From contig JAQFVV010000142.1 in NCBI GenBank assembly GCA_028023455.1, positions 2,289,740-2,353,739 of the forward strand: 64,000 bases of DNA, given 5' to 3'. This document shows positions 62,636-64,000 of the stretch, piece by piece. Origin of the DNA: Epiperipatus broadwayi. Taxonomy: Eukaryota > Onychophora > Udeonychophora > Euonychophora > Peripatidae. Numbering within the stretch: the first letter of the stretch is position 1; the number at the start of each line of letters is the position of its first letter. A program made the position numbers and the translations under genes. The notes beneath the pieces were generated by a model. That model did not search any database and was not told the DNA's origin. It saw only the letters and a program-made list of their open reading frames with translations.

Positions 62636-62919
62636 AATATAAAAATTACAATATATATATATTATACATTGGTTAGAAAGTTATCGAAATAAAATTACAA
62701 AATTTTATGACTTTCAAATGTTAATTTTCGTGTGCAAGTTGAATGGGCAACTAAATGTTTGTGTATCCATACATCTCTCTATATATACTATTGCCTATTA
62801 AATTTATATATAATTTGGGTTCAAACCAGTTCTAGTGTTTATATAATTGGCACTAGGTGAAGTGCAAATCTGCAGAACAGATTTCCAGCTTCAATATTTA
62901 GATTATTAAAATAAAAATG

Positions 62920-63330
62920 GATTTACTTTTACTTTGAAGATAAGTCAGAAAACATACCATTACTAAATAGCATAATTTTTATTTGCAATTACCACTTTAA
63001 TTATTTAATGGTTTGCTTAATTATATCACCACCTGAAATTTATCTATTTACATATATCTATGAAAATTTTCAAATCAATATACGAATTTTTATGACAGAG
63101 ATTTGTTTAATTATGAAAAATATTTAAGCGTTATGATATTCCAATTTTTACAATCAAATTTACCATTATTGTAATATCTAGTATACTAAGATAAAAGCAG
63201 TTTCACTTTTAATTTCTAAATAAGCCATAAAAGAATTCCATCCAGAAATAGCATGATTTCTGATGGTTTTATTAAATACATTATAGATGAAGTTTATCTA
63301 TATATATACATAAAAATCCTTGTTATATTT
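62920..63330. repeat. Diverged repeat units, related to 59390-59760
   Basis: A unit with 'tttacttttactttgaagata', 'aatagcat' and 'gaaatttatcta' (62920-63060) is followed by a second with 'tttcacttttaatttctaa', 'aatagcatgatttctg' and 'gaagtttatctata' (63198-63305), about 280 bp apart. The segment 63010-63140 also matches 59490-59735. Confidence 0.5.
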
Positions 63331-63481
63331 TCAATATATTTATATATATAAATAATAATACTCAAGGCTAGTAAGATTTAACAATGTAAATTCATTGAAA
63401 GTAATCAATAGTTAAACAATATCAATAACAATCAACAATCTCAATTTGTTGCTAAGGTTCCACCTTTATTTATGGAATAAT

Positions 63482-63904
63482 ATATTTATATAGACACTAA
63501 AGATTGCAACTTGAGGCAAAGAGTAAAATTATTGATACAAAGAAGTTTAAATAAGCCTCACTAAACAGGCAAATGTAATCTTTATTTCACCTTTATAGCT
63601 AAAAGGAGATTGCCTTGGCGGATTGTTGATAACTATTAATTATGGTATTGGTTTAATTGTTGCCTGCTTTCAATGAATTTACATTGATAAATCTATGCTT
63701 TGAGCATTCTTGGTTTTATTATTAAAGTAATACATTATTGGAGTGCAGTTTGAAAGTTATATAGTGAAAATTATACTTGACTAATTGTTAGTCTTCTTTC
63801 GGAATAGGTTATGTTAACCAGTCTAATGAGATTTATATAAATTTCTTTGTATCAAAATTTTACTCTCTGTTGTCAAATTGCAATCTTCGGTCTGTATAAA
63901 TATG
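63482..63904. mobile_element. MITE, ~423 bp, with ~80-bp terminal inverted repeats
   Basis: The left arm 63482-63564 ('agactaaagattgcaa'-type start, 'cttgaggcaaagagtaaaat', 'tgatacaaagaagttta', 'gcctcacta') is answered by the inverted right arm 63822-63904 ('ctaatgagatttatataaat', 'ttctttgtatcaaaatttta', 'ctctctgttgtcaaattg', 'caatcttcggtctgtataaa'). The core of about 255 bp has no open frame of note. Ends lie in TA-rich flanks, so a TA target is plausible. It is non-autonomous. Confidence 0.85.
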
Positions 63905-63907
63905 TTA

Positions 63908-64000
63908 CACAATAATATATAGGGTATATGAGCACAGACTTTCACATGACCCACCACTCTCCATACTATCTCATAACACTGATACACCTGAACACATATA
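63908..64000 (-). repeat. TRIM terminal repeat, cut by the window end
   Basis: The minus strand reads 'tatatgtgttcaggtgtatc', 'agtgttatgagatag', 'ggagagtggtgggtcatgtg' and 'aaagtctgtgctcata'. This is the 109-bp terminal repeat of the 49968-50549 element with few changes. Whether it is a solo repeat or one end of a whole copy cannot be seen. Confidence 0.8.

Noticed and set aside
1-64000. CRISPR array, bacterial operon or phage
   Set aside because: There are no regularly spaced short repeats, no Shine-Dalgarno-led gene strings and no phage genes. The element types present are eukaryotic.

Overview
This window is AT-rich eukaryotic DNA, probably from an invertebrate animal. It is long, gene-poor and dense in retroelement relics, foldback and MITE elements, tRNA-derived SINE heads, (TA)n microsatellites and intron-less pseudo-coding patches. 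The element classes present (RTE-type LINE, a second EN/RT LINE, Penelope-like elements with GIY-YIG endonuclease, a mariner relic and tRNA-derived SINEs) fit an animal genome. I cannot name the species or phylum from the sequence. I found no convincing host gene, intact tRNA, rRNA or CRISPR array.

Layout. 1-12 kb: AT-rich filler with a ~270-bp tandem repeat, a dispersed repeat and a foldback element. 12.5-13.7 kb: a 5'-truncated Penelope-like element (PLE) on the minus strand, with YVDD reverse-transcriptase and GIY-YIG motifs and a hammerhead-like motif in its 3' UTR. 17.2-18.1 kb: a ~930-bp nested palindrome of foldback elements. 21.1-21.8 kb: half a MITE next to a PLE relic. 22.7-25.9 kb: a nearly full-length but decayed LINE (endonuclease, RT, C-terminal Cys/His motif) with a tRNA-derived SINE beside it. 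26.5-29.4 kb: MITEs and tRNA-like heads.

31.8-35.9 kb is the most informative locus. A full-length 3.28-kb RTE retrotransposon has a GC-richer 5' UTR, one ORF of 943 codons with a single internal stop, a (GAT)n-type tail and perfect 11-bp target-site duplications. It sits inside the GIY-YIG domain of an older PLE. Removing the RTE and one duplication restores the PLE frame across the junction. A second PLE fragment lies head-to-head beside it.

36-47 kb is mostly featureless AT-rich DNA with half-elements. 47.4-52.7 kb holds two diverged ~1.45-kb direct repeats around a 1-kb core with decayed coiled-coil coding. The second copy carries three insertions absent from the first: a TRIM-like element with 109-bp TG...CA terminal repeats, a 70-bp mini-MITE, and a SINE plus foldback block. 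This makes the pair an internal record of empty sites. 52.8-53.4 kb has two adjacent hairpin elements. 54-64 kb has MITE copies, a mariner transposase pseudogene, a poly(A)-tailed retroposed segment, small tandem repeats, a MITE with ~80-bp terminal inverted repeats, and a partial TRIM terminal repeat cut by the window end.

No genes work together here as a cellular pathway. The window is a stratified mobile-element landscape in which insertion order can partly be read.
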